A stretch of 16,181 nt of DNA from JBBTSB01 sp964355775. GTDB taxonomy: Bacteria > Patescibacteriota > Minisyncoccia > 2-02-FULL-40-12 > IGHO2-01-FULL-4-A. The first letter of the stretch is position 1. Each line of letters starts with the position of its first letter. Below the pieces are notes generated by a model. The model ran no database searches and was not told where the DNA came from. It saw only the letters and a program-made list of their open reading frames with translations. Location: contig CAYHEP010000021.1 of NCBI GenBank assembly GCA_964355775.1, forward strand, positions 1-16,181, read 5' to 3'. Below, in pieces: positions 6,568 to 12,081 of the stretch. Position numbers and translations under genes: made by a program.

Positions 6568-7845
6568 ATGCGCAAACATCTTGCAATTATCATCGTTTTG
6601 TTGGTTAGTATAGCGACACATTTCGCATTTTTTGGACATCCAAAGGAAACGGTCTTCGACGAGGTGCACTTCGGCAAATTCGTCTCCGGCTACTTTACCC
6701 ACGAGTATTTTTTTGACATCCATCCACCGCTGGGCAAATTGATTATTTCCGGCGCAGGGTATATAGCCGGTTTTCAGCCTGGCTTTAGTTTCGGCAATAT
6801 AGGCGATAAATTCCCTGATGATACGTATCAAGCTATGCGCTTGCTACCAACCATCGCTGGGACTCTTTTGCCAATTGTCATTTTTCTATTGGCGCTTGAG
6901 CTTGGCTTTTCAAAAGTCGCCGCCATGGGAGCAGGTCTGCTCGTGGCTCTTGAAAATGCGCTCCTCGTCCAATCCCGTTTTATGCTCTTGGATGCGTTTT
7001 TATTGCTGTTCGGCTTTTTGGCATGGTGGCTCTATGCACGGTATCGTCATAACCAGAAACTTGGCTATTTGGTCGCAGCGGCAAGTTTTGCCGGATTATC
7101 TGCTTCGGTCAAATGGACTGGTATTACGTTTCTTGCAATCATCGTACTTTTGGAAATAAAAAGACTTCGAAATCTTCTCATCCTCTTCCTTGTTCCTCTT
7201 GTAGTTTACTACGCACTATTCACTATTCACTTCTCACTTCTGCAGAAGCCCGGTCCCGGCGATGCCTTTATGAAACCGACCTTCCACAGCGAAAGCACAT
7301 GGCACAAGTTTATTGATCTGAACAAGGAAATGTACACCGCTAACGCTCGCCTGATCGCGGGCCATCCCTACTCGAGCAAATGGTTTACATGGCCGTTTAT
7401 GTTGCGCCCGATCTACTACTGGAACGACCCTTCGACGAGCTCAGGGCAAGTGCGCATCTACCTTCTCGGCAATCCCGTCGTGTGGTGGGCTTCAACATTC
7501 GGCATCATCTACGTGATCATGTCGAGCATCACCATCCGCAAAAAGATCCTCATTCTCTTCACCGGCGCCTACCTCCTCAATATACTGCCGTTTATCGGTA
7601 TTACCCGAGCGATGTTTTTGTATCACTATTTTACGAGTCTCATCATAGCGATCTTGGCTTTGATGTATCTGATAGACCAACAAAAAAACCGCACCAAGAT
7701 TGTGGGCGGTCTTGTGTTTGCAAGCCTCGTCGTGTTTCTCTTTTTCGCTCCGCTCACCTACGGTACCTACTTGACCGAAGATGGCTTCCAAGCCCGTGCA
7801 TGGCTCTGCAGTTGGGACAGCTCGCGGAAAAACTGCCAAAAGTAA
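6568..7845 (+). CDS. Dolichyl-phosphate-mannose-protein mannosyltransferase family (PMT, GT39) membrane protein
   Basis: This 425-residue polytopic protein has about nine or ten predicted membrane helices. After a first helix (5-22) comes the PMT signature VFDEVHFGKFVSGYF (Asp31-Glu32), then EYFFDIHPPLGKLI, where the acidic pair in the first outer loop is catalytic in the family. Bacterial PMTs move mannose from polyprenyl-phosphate-mannose to Ser/Thr of secreted proteins on the outer face of the membrane. The protein is shorter than the well-studied mycobacterial enzyme (about 520 residues) and lacks a MIR domain. At residues 287-295 the loop reads DPSTSSGQV, the translation of a dispersed palindromic DNA motif. 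A surface substrate such as the pilin at 11565-12032 is possible but only a guess. It is convergent with the 95-residue gene, 12 bp apart. Confidence 0.88.
   Translation: MRKHLAIIIVLLVSIATHFAFFGHPKETVFDEVHFGKFVSGYFTHEYFFDIHPPLGKLIISGAGYIAGFQPGFSFGNIGDKFPDDTYQAMRLLPTIAGTLLPIVIFLLALELGFSKVAAMGAGLLVALENALLVQSRFMLLDAFLLLFGFLAWWLYARYRHNQKLGYLVAAASFAGLSASVKWTGITFLAIIVLLEIKRLRNLLILFLVPLVVYYALFTIHFSLLQKPGPGDAFMKPTFHSESTWHKFIDLNKEMYTANARLIAGHPYSSKWFTWPFMLRPIYYWNDPSTSSGQVRIYLLGNPVVWWASTFGIIYVIMSSITIRKKILILFTGAYLLNILPFIGITRAMFLYHYFTSLIIAILALMYLIDQQKNRTKIVGGLVFASLVVFLFFAPLTYGTYLTEDGFQARAWLCSWDSSRKNCQK
7426..7451. repeat. CCCTTCGAC-GAGCTC-AGGGC dispersed motif inside PMT gene
   Basis: GACCCTTCGACGAGCTCAGG at 7426-7445 has a central GAGCTC palindrome flanked by CCCT and AGGG. 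I recall this motif as widespread in environmental and CPR genomes, where its frames are seen as DPSTSSGQ or FDKLRA. Here it is translated as DPSTSSGQV and keeps the frame. Confidence 0.7.
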
Positions 7846-7857
7846 AAAAAAGAGCGG

Positions 7858-8145
7858 TCACTTTGGGTAGCGCCGCTTCAGCCACCACGCCGCGAAGCGC
7901 AGTGCCTTGTAGCGACCAGAAATGCCGCCAGAGTACGTGCGGACGATATTGTCGGGTCCCAAGAGCAACCAGTTTCGTTGCTTCGAAACTTCCGACACCG
8001 GAACGAGAATCTTAAACAACTTCCGTTCGGCGTCCCTGTAAAAAGACCGGCGACCTTTTTCCTTGACTCGCTCGAAGTGAATCTCGCCAAGCCAAAGGTC
8101 GCGTTCTGTTGTCTGAGGCGGATGGTAGTGCCGAATCTGTGGCAA
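7858..8145 (-). CDS. Small basic protein of unknown function, third gene of redox operon
   Basis: The protein has 95 residues from a TTG start at 8145. That start is supported by a strong Shine-Dalgarno AAGGAGG (8157-8151) placed 5 nt upstream, the best ribosome site in this operon. It is very basic at the C-terminus (GRYKALRFAAWWLKRRYPK) and has the segment NWLLLGPDNIVRTYSGG, which reads like two beta strands with a turn. No cysteines, signal peptide or clear membrane helix are present. It lies 15 bp after the superoxide dismutase gene and is probably cotranscribed with it and the glutaredoxin. I do not recognise the family; the C-terminus could bind nucleic acid or membrane. Confidence 0.6.
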   Translation of the reverse strand: MPQIRHYHPPQTTERDLWLGEIHFERVKEKGRRSFYRDAERKLFKILVPVSEVSKQRNWLLLGPDNIVRTYSGGISGRYKALRFAAWWLKRRYPK

Positions 8146-8160
8146 GACTGCCTCCTTGTC

Positions 8161-8742
8161 CTAGAGTGTAATATCTTTTACTTTATTATACAAATCCTCT
8201 GCTGATTTCCAATCAAAGTTTTTCCAAAATGCCTCGATGTAGGCTTTGCGGTCTGCTCCAAAGTCTATAAAGTAAGCATGCTCATATACGTCTAAAACAA
8301 TAATAGGGATACAGCCCCACACCCCGCCTTGATTATGGCTGTCGGCGTTGTACTGCATGATCTTTTGTTGTTTATGATCCCAGACAAGCAAAGCCCAGCC
8401 ACGTGCTGCCATAGCACATTCAGAAATATCTTTAATACCGTTTTCAATCGATCCCCATTTTTTTGCAATAGCACTGGCAAGCTCTGGAGCCTTGCTCCAG
8501 TCTCCATCACCGCTGATATTGCCAAAATACCATTCATGTAAATATACTCCGTTTGCTGCAAATGTTTCTTCTACTTTCACTGCACGAAGGTCGCTAAAGG
8601 TCGCGTTACCTATTGATTCTCCTGCAATAATTCTTTCACGAAGTGGTGCTAGTCTATCCCATATTTCTCTTAGTTTCTTTACATACCCCGCGTAAAGCTT
8701 GTCGCGGTGGATCGCCATTGTTTTTTCAGAAATTCCTATCAT
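8161..8742 (-). CDS. sod: Fe/Mn-family superoxide dismutase, variant
   Basis: This 193-residue protein has the four metal ligands of the Fe/Mn superoxide dismutase family: His12 (MAIH), His69 (YLHEWYF), Asp151 and His155 (LDVYEHAYF). It also has the GWALLVWD strand and the FWKNFDW ending. It disproportionates superoxide in the cytoplasm. Oddities: it begins at ISEKT, so about 15 N-terminal residues usual in the family (the LPYAYDALEP part) are absent. The normal KHH after the first ligand is KLY, so the second-sphere His equivalent to E. coli His30 is lost, while the gateway Tyr (Tyr20) stays. His136 (DSHNQGG) occupies the region where Mn enzymes have their active-site Gln. Metal preference is unclear. 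The ATG overlaps the glutaredoxin stop as ATGA. Confidence 0.9.
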   Translation of the reverse strand: MIGISEKTMAIHRDKLYAGYVKKLREIWDRLAPLRERIIAGESIGNATFSDLRAVKVEETFAANGVYLHEWYFGNISGDGDWSKAPELASAIAKKWGSIENGIKDISECAMAARGWALLVWDHKQQKIMQYNADSHNQGGVWGCIPIIVLDVYEHAYFIDFGADRKAYIEAFWKNFDWKSAEDLYNKVKDITL

Positions 8743-8975
8743 AGTCCTAGTAACTGATTAATTTTTGGTTTGTCGAAGCCGATGATGATTTTGCCGTCAA
8801 TGTCGATGACTGGCACGCCGAATTGATGCGATTTATCGAGCATCTCTTGACGTTTGGTGATATCCCGCGCCACATCGTGTTCGGTGTAGGCGATGCTGTT
8901 CTTCTTAAAATACTCCTTTGCCATGTGGCAGTAGGCGCAGGACGGAGTGCTGTAGATGGTGATAGTGTGTATCAT
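8739..8975 (-). CDS. Glutaredoxin-like thiol-disulfide oxidoreductase
   Basis: From the ATG at 8975 the product has 78 residues, typical of small NrdH/glutaredoxin-type proteins. The active site is STPSCAYCHMAKEYF with Cys13 and Cys16, and GVPVIDIDGKIIIGFDKPKI contains the cis-proline of the thioredoxin fold. It would reduce disulfides using glutathione or, more likely in this kind of genome, a thioredoxin-reductase-type partner such as the flavoprotein at 5647-6543 (inference). The longer open frame to 9191 runs into the RRM gene and is not used. A promoter with perfect TATAAT stands 9 nt before the ATG, so the mRNA is nearly leaderless. It is the first gene of the redox operon with Sod and the 95-residue protein. 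Confidence 0.88.
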   Translation of the reverse strand: MIHTITIYSTPSCAYCHMAKEYFKKNSIAYTEHDVARDITKRQEMLDKSHQFGVPVIDIDGKIIIGFDKPKINQLLGL

Positions 8976-8984
8976 AGGAGTCTC

Positions 8985-9011
8985 ATTATAGCACATGGAA
9001 TAAAAAAGCAA
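8985..9011 (-). promoter_or_regulatory. Extended -10 promoter of the glutaredoxin-Sod operon
   Basis: On the minus strand TGC-TATAAT (-10 at 8990-8985) has the TGn extension. TTGCTT at 9011-9006 stands 15 nt upstream as a -35. The -10 ends 9 nt before the ATG, giving a leader of only a few bases. The -35 lies in the T-tract of the upstream gene's terminator. Confidence 0.65.
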
Positions 9012-9035
9012 ATCCCCCCTTTCGGGGAAATCTGC
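9002..9035 (-). terminator. Intrinsic terminator of the RRM gene
   Basis: On the minus strand GCAGATTTCCCC and GGGGGGATTTGC form a 12-bp stem (three G-T wobbles) with a GAAA loop, followed by TTTTTT (9007-9002). This is a canonical rho-independent terminator 19 nt after the RRM stop codon. Confidence 0.85.
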
Positions 9036-9054
9036 AAGAGACGAAAACGAGAGA

Positions 9055-9414
9055 CTAGAAGCCGCCGCGTCCGCGACCTCCACCGCCTCCACCGCCTCCA
9101 CCGCCACCGAAACCGCCACTCCGAGGAGCGCGTGGTTCCATGGGCTTGGCCTCATTGACGACAATATTTCTGCCGCCCATGTCTTGGCCATTAAACATCT
9201 CGATCGCTTTCATAGCCTCTTCCTTGGTCGCCATTTCGACGAACCCGAAGCCCTTTGAACGACCGGACATTTTGTCGATGATGACGTGCGCCGAGACCAC
9301 ATTTCCCGCTGTGGAGAAATGATCCTTCAGCTGATCATCAGTCGTGCTGTAGGGAAGGCTTCCGACGTAGAGCCGGGTACCGTTCCCCCCCTGCATTGAC
9401 ATATCGTTATCCAT
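9055..9414 (-). CDS. RRM-domain RNA-binding protein with glycine-rich tail
   Basis: This is a 119-residue single RRM protein. RNP2 is LYVGSL (15-20) and RNP1 is KGFGFVEM (54-61). After the domain (about 13-90) comes a linker with MEPRAPRSG and a tail of some 17 residues almost wholly glycine, ending RGRGGF. The architecture equals that of bacterial and cyanobacterial Rbp proteins, which bind RNA and often respond to cold. The Gly/Arg end resembles RGG boxes. The glycine run is coded by a repeated 9-nt unit, so its length may vary between strains. It is a single-gene unit with its own terminator. A hairpin at 9443-9484 probably lies in its 5' leader. Confidence 0.92.
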   Translation of the reverse strand: MDNDMSMQGGNGTRLYVGSLPYSTTDDQLKDHFSTAGNVVSAHVIIDKMSGRSKGFGFVEMATKEEAMKAIEMFNGQDMGGRNIVVNEAKPMEPRAPRSGGFGGGGGGGGGGGRGRGGF

Positions 9415-9442
9415 AGTACGTATAGATTGGATAATTATGATC

Positions 9443-9484
9443 GTAGGAAGACCTTCCCGTGTTCGATCGCTTCGGTCTCCCTAC
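9443..9484 (-). promoter_or_regulatory. Leader hairpin upstream of the RRM gene
   Basis: GTAGGGAGACC and GGTCTTCCTAC (minus strand) pair over 11 positions with one mismatch or wobble and enclose a 20-nt loop containing CGATCG. A weak promoter TTGTAA (9538-9533)-N17-TAGTAT (9515-9510) would place the hairpin in a leader of about 90 nt. It could serve RNA stability, temperature response or autoregulation by the RRM protein. Confidence 0.4.
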
Positions 9485-9532
9485 GCGATACTCACTGAGA
9501 ACACCTACAATACTAGTGGCATCATACGCCCT

Positions 9533-9820
9533 TTACAAAGAAGCGTCAAGAAGCGCGTCCTCGCCGTCCATCTCTTCATAAAAAGAGTCGAGATCGGCAA
9601 GTTGGATATCAAACTCTATAAGTTCATCTTGGGTAAGAACGGCTGAATGTTTCGGAATAGTTCGCATAATAACGACCAAAAGAATCGCCAGTGATGGAAC
9701 AAGTATCTTGAGCCACGGTCGAGTGTTTTTTTGCGGAAGCGCGGAAATAAAACTACGCACTTGCGTGCGTTGTGGCTGAATGTTTTTTCCTGCTTCTTTT
9801 AGCAATTCTTCTATATTCAT
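9533..9820 (-). CDS. Single-pass membrane protein, candidate anti-sigma factor
   Basis: This 95-residue protein has one clear membrane helix (about 37-55, WLKILVPSLAILLVVIM) between a short N-terminal cytoplasmic part of 36 residues and an acidic C-terminal part of 40 (DELIEFDIQLADLDSFYEE). Its ATG overlaps the ECF sigma factor's stop as ATGA, the typical position and coupling of an anti-sigma factor. It has no zinc motif HxxxCxxC and no similarity that I can recognise, so the role rests on context and topology. The N-terminal part is short for a sigma-binding domain. It may instead be a small membrane partner of another kind. Confidence 0.7.
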   Translation of the reverse strand: MNIEELLKEAGKNIQPQRTQVRSFISALPQKNTRPWLKILVPSLAILLVVIMRTIPKHSAVLTQDELIEFDIQLADLDSFYEEMDGEDALLDASL

Positions 9821-10380
9821 GTTCTTTTTTTCAATAATTGACTGCGCAATACCCGTAGTCCCCTGCTCTGTAGCTGTCGTATCGCCGTTTCTTCCTTCTG
9901 TAATACATGCGCGATTTCCATATTGGAAAGATCATTCATGTACTTCAGCGTGATGGCGTCGCGCTGGTCATCGGTGAGTATTGTCATGGCATCGTGGATG
10001 CCCGCCGCATCGCTTGCCCGAAGGAGATCGTCTGCCATGTTTGTATCGTCGGGAACCGTTTCCAGCGATGGTGCCTCCGAATCAAGGAGTACTTCCCGTT
10101 TCCTTCGCACGTGGTCGATGATCGTATTGCGCGCAATGGTGTAAAAAAACGTCAAAGGAGACTTACCCAAATCCCGAAATCTCGGCAGGGCTTTGTATGC
10201 TTTCAAAAATACTGTCTGCAAAATATCCTCCGCATCTTCTTTTCTTGGCAATCGAAAGTAGATATACCGAAAGAGCGGTGTTGCATACTCCGTATACAGC
10301 ATTGAGAAAGCATCCTGATCTCCCGCTTGGGCACGCTTCAGCACTTCCCGAAAATCATGTGGCATTTCAATAGTACTCAT
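9817..10380 (-). CDS. ECF (group IV) RNA polymerase sigma factor
   Basis: This 187-residue protein contains region 2 (about 23-90, with LYTEYATPLFRYIYFRL, then DAEDILQTVFLKAYKAL and FFYTIARNTIIDHVRRKR). An acidic linker (about 98-122) leads to region 4 (about 128-185, LTDDQRDAITLKYM, a helix-turn-helix SNMEIAHVLQKEETAIRQLQ, and SRGLRVLR). It lacks regions 1 and 3, so it is an extracytoplasmic-function sigma factor that redirects RNA polymerase to a stress or surface regulon. It is transcribed from a promoter that looks like a housekeeping one and is coupled to the membrane protein downstream. No obvious ECF target promoter was found in the window. Confidence 0.93.
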   Translation of the reverse strand: MSTIEMPHDFREVLKRAQAGDQDAFSMLYTEYATPLFRYIYFRLPRKEDAEDILQTVFLKAYKALPRFRDLGKSPLTFFYTIARNTIIDHVRRKREVLLDSEAPSLETVPDDTNMADDLLRASDAAGIHDAMTILTDDQRDAITLKYMNDLSNMEIAHVLQKEETAIRQLQSRGLRVLRSQLLKKRT

Positions 10381-10391
10381 AAAGCATAACG

Positions 10392-10421
10392 ATTATAGCC
10401 CACAAACTGTGACAAAAGCAA
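10392..10421 (-). promoter_or_regulatory. Housekeeping-type promoter of the ECF sigma operon
   Basis: On the minus strand TTGCTT (10421-10416), an 18-nt spacer and a perfect TATAAT (10397-10392) stand 11 nt before the ATG. The leader would be about 5 nt, with no Shine-Dalgarno. The -35 directly touches the family 1 palindromic repeat copy B. Confidence 0.65.
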
Positions 10422-10462
10422 CCCGCCATATGGGCTGGCGGGTCCGCCAGTTCGGATGGCGG
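10422..10462. repeat. Double-hairpin palindromic repeat, family 1 copy B (intergenic)
   Basis: It has the same layout as copy A: CCCGCCA/TGGCGGG, then CCGCCA/TGGCGG. It lies in the 107-bp divergent region between the sigma factor and the GIY-YIG gene, next to the sigma promoter's -35. Confidence 0.85.
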
Positions 10463-10487
10463 AGGAAATGGACGAAAAGGAGAATTT

Positions 10488-10756
10488 ATGCAACAATTTG
10501 TGTACATGCCATGTGTCTATATTCTCTTAAGTTTGAAGATGAAAATGACATACACTGAATCGAGTCATGGTGATGAGCCAACATCGAGGATCAAGTTGCA
10601 TAACTCTGGCAAAGTACAATCAACTAAATTCGGTGTTCCGTGGCAATTGATTCATGAAGAGCAATATGCCGACTATACGGAAGCGAGAAAACGAGAACTA
10701 TTTTTGAAAACTGGAAGAGGAAGAGCGATCGTAAAACAATTAGTCGAAAAATCCTT

Positions 10757-10769
<13 letters not shown>
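10488..10769 (+). CDS. GIY-YIG nuclease-family small protein, catalytic motif degenerate
   Basis: The protein has 93 residues. The ATG is supported by a Shine-Dalgarno AAAAGGAG (10475-10482) 5 nt upstream. It resembles the single-domain UPF0213/YhbQ type: CVYILLSLK at the GIY strand, Arg34 and LHNSGKVQSTKFGVPWQL in the middle, then TEARKRELFLKTGRGR with the conserved Glu70. The usual YIG is absent; the region reads TYTESSHGDEPTSR, two or more residues longer than normal. Cleavage activity is therefore doubtful even though Arg34 and Glu70 remain. Its TGA stop (10767-10769) falls within the acceptor stem of the following tRNA-Ser, so the two genes overlap by 5 nt and are presumably cotranscribed. 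Sequence drift or an inactive RNA/DNA-binding role are both possible. Confidence 0.78.
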
Positions 10770-10858
<89 letters not shown>

Positions 10859-10880
10859 TGGGTCTTCACTATATCTAGTT

Positions 10881-11432
10881 ATGGATAAATTAAGAGCGAT
10901 ACTAATTCCCGGCAATGGCGGAGGATCGCCACATGATAACTGTTTTCCGTATGTGGAACGGGAGCTGACCAAGCTCGGTATTACCGTGACCAATGTCCAG
11001 TTTCCCGATGCAGTCTTGGCCCGAGAGATGTACTGGATTCCATTTCTGGAAAAATTAGGTGCTGATGAAAACACCATCCTTATCGGTCACTCATCGGGCG
11101 CGATAGCCGCCATGCGGTTTGCCGAAACGCACAAAATTCTTAGCTCGGTCCTGGTGGGTACGTATGACACCGATCTGGGCGATGAGGGTGAAAAACAAAG
11201 CGGATATTTTGATCGTCCGTGGAACTGGGACATCATACGGAGCAACCAGCAGTGGGTTATCCAGTTTGCATCAACGGATGATTCGTTTATTCCTATCGAG
11301 CATGCACGCATCGTGCGAGACAATCTCAAAACCGATTACCACGAATACACTAACCAAGGCCACTTCGGCCACGGCAACAAACCAAAACTTGAGTTTTCGG
11401 AATTAGTCGAAGCGTTACAGGAAAAAATCTAA
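10881..11432 (+). CDS. RBBP9/YdeN-family serine hydrolase
   Basis: From the ATG at 10881 there are 183 residues; the longer frame from 10779 runs through the tRNA and is rejected. The fold begins AILIPGNGGGSPHDNCFPYV. The nucleophile elbow is GHSSGA with Ser71, an acid sits at Asp133 or Asp134 (ASTDDSFIP), and a histidine at His161 or His164 in QGHFGHG. The small alpha/beta hydrolases of this family (RBBP9, YdeN) have esterase or aminopeptidase-like activity, with few known natural substrates. It lies 29 bp after the tRNA-Ser gene and may be read from the same transcript or from its own unclear promoter. Its end converges on the pilin, separated by repeat copy C and hairpins. Confidence 0.85.
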   Translation: MDKLRAILIPGNGGGSPHDNCFPYVERELTKLGITVTNVQFPDAVLAREMYWIPFLEKLGADENTILIGHSSGAIAAMRFAETHKILSSVLVGTYDTDLGDEGEKQSGYFDRPWNWDIIRSNQQWVIQFASTDDSFIPIEHARIVRDNLKTDYHEYTNQGHFGHGNKPKLEFSELVEALQEKI

Positions 11433-11442
11433 TATATCACCG

Positions 11443-11483
11443 TCCGCCACTGCATTGGCGGACCCGCCAATCCGGATGGCAGG
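11443..11483. repeat. Double-hairpin palindromic repeat, family 1 copy C (intergenic)
   Basis: GTCCGCCA/TGGCGGAC is the first stem and GCCA/TGGC the second. Compared with copies A and B the first stem has C changed to T on one side and G changed to A on the other, so pairing is kept. It lies between the convergent hydrolase and pilin genes. Confidence 0.8.
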
Positions 11484-11489
11484 CCAACG

Positions 11490-11520
11490 GCACAAAATCC
11501 GCGTAAAGCGGATTTTGTGC
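11490..11520. terminator. Perfect 13-bp hairpin between convergent genes
   Basis: GCACAAAATCCGC and GCGGATTTTGTGC pair perfectly around a 5-nt loop. It lies between the ends of the hydrolase (+) and pilin (-). No U-tract follows on either strand, so it may be a bidirectional terminator of weak type or an mRNA end-protecting structure. A second hairpin, CCCCGCACC/GGTACGGGG with one mismatch, is at 11532-11555, next to the pilin stop. Confidence 0.5.
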
Positions 11521-11564
11521 TAACACTTTCACCCCGCACCCTACGTGGTACGGGGCTATTTCAA

Positions 11565-12032
11565 TTACAATGTCGTACAGATAACAAGTGTTGTTGGCTC
11601 GGAATCCGGTGCACATACAACAACTTTGTTTGCAGTGGTCTTTTTAATTTCATACCCAACTCCATTGGTTGCACATGCCGTACCGGGACAAAGCGGATCG
11701 GCAGGAATGGTTTCCAACCCATACGTACCTCCGGTGGTAACCAGAGAAAGATCGATTAAGCCTGTGCACGATGATGCTCCCGTCGCACAGATTTCAGTCG
11801 CTGTATCTGGTAATGAAAGCGTAGCCAGAGAGCCCTTTTTCGCAATTCTATACTGCGTAACCGCATTTGCAATCGCCTCGACATTTGCTTGGCGGACCGC
11901 GTTATTGGCTTCGGAGAAATGCTTGCCCGGGTTGATTGCCACGATGACCACCGCCGCCAATATGGCAATGATACCGATAACAATCAGGATTTCGATGAGC
12001 GTAAATCCTCGCTGACGAAAAAGTTTCTTCAT
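11565..12032 (-). CDS. Type IV pilin-like protein (prepilin with class III signal)
   Basis: This is a 155-residue prepilin. The leader MKKLFRQRG ends at Gly9, and cleavage before Phe10 gives the mature start FTLIEILIVIG with Glu5 of the mature chain (Glu14). This is followed by the hydrophobic helix IIAILAAVVIVAINP and the amphipathic segment ANNAVRQANVEAIANAVTQYRI. The globular part has several cysteines (CATGASSC, CPGTAC, CAPDS, ICTTL), which could form disulfides outside the cell. Leader peptidase PilD would process it. CPR cells use such pili for attachment and DNA uptake. It is the only pilus gene here. A 41-bp dyad lies directly before its ATG. Function as pilin or pseudopilin cannot be separated by sequence alone. 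Confidence 0.9.
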   Translation of the reverse strand: MKKLFRQRGFTLIEILIVIGIIAILAAVVIVAINPGKHFSEANNAVRQANVEAIANAVTQYRIAKKGSLATLSLPDTATEICATGASSCTGLIDLSLVTTGGTYGLETIPADPLCPGTACATNGVGYEIKKTTANKVVVCAPDSEPTTLVICTTL

Positions 12033-12035
12033 AAA

Positions 12036-12076
12036 AAAGATGTTAATTACTATTTCAAATAGTATATCACATCTTT
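12036..12076 (-). promoter_or_regulatory. 41-bp dyad between folC and the pilin gene (terminator or operator)
   Basis: The outer arms AAAGATGT/ACATCTTT (8 bp) and inner arms ACTATTT/AAATAGT (7 bp, one central base) are separated by 5 nt on both sides, so the whole element is symmetric. On the minus strand it starts 5 nt after the folC stop and runs into a T6 tract that ends at the pilin ATG. A TATACT (12066-12061) inside it could be the pilin -10. It may be a folC terminator, or an operator over the pilin promoter. Confidence 0.55.
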
Positions 12077-12081
12077 ACGAT

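Noticed and set aside
6544..6831. Long N-terminal extension of the thioredoxin reductase-like gene
   Set aside because: It overlaps the start of the mannosyltransferase on the other strand and precedes the FAD motif that normally begins the protein.
7978..8205. Plus-strand 75-residue frame opposite the small basic protein
   Set aside because: No ribosome site or family-like sequence; the minus-strand frame has a strong Shine-Dalgarno and better composition.
8976..9191. N-terminal extension of the glutaredoxin with Val/Ala/Glu repeats
   Set aside because: It is the antisense-frame translation of the glycine repeat of the RRM gene, and terminator and promoter lie in it.
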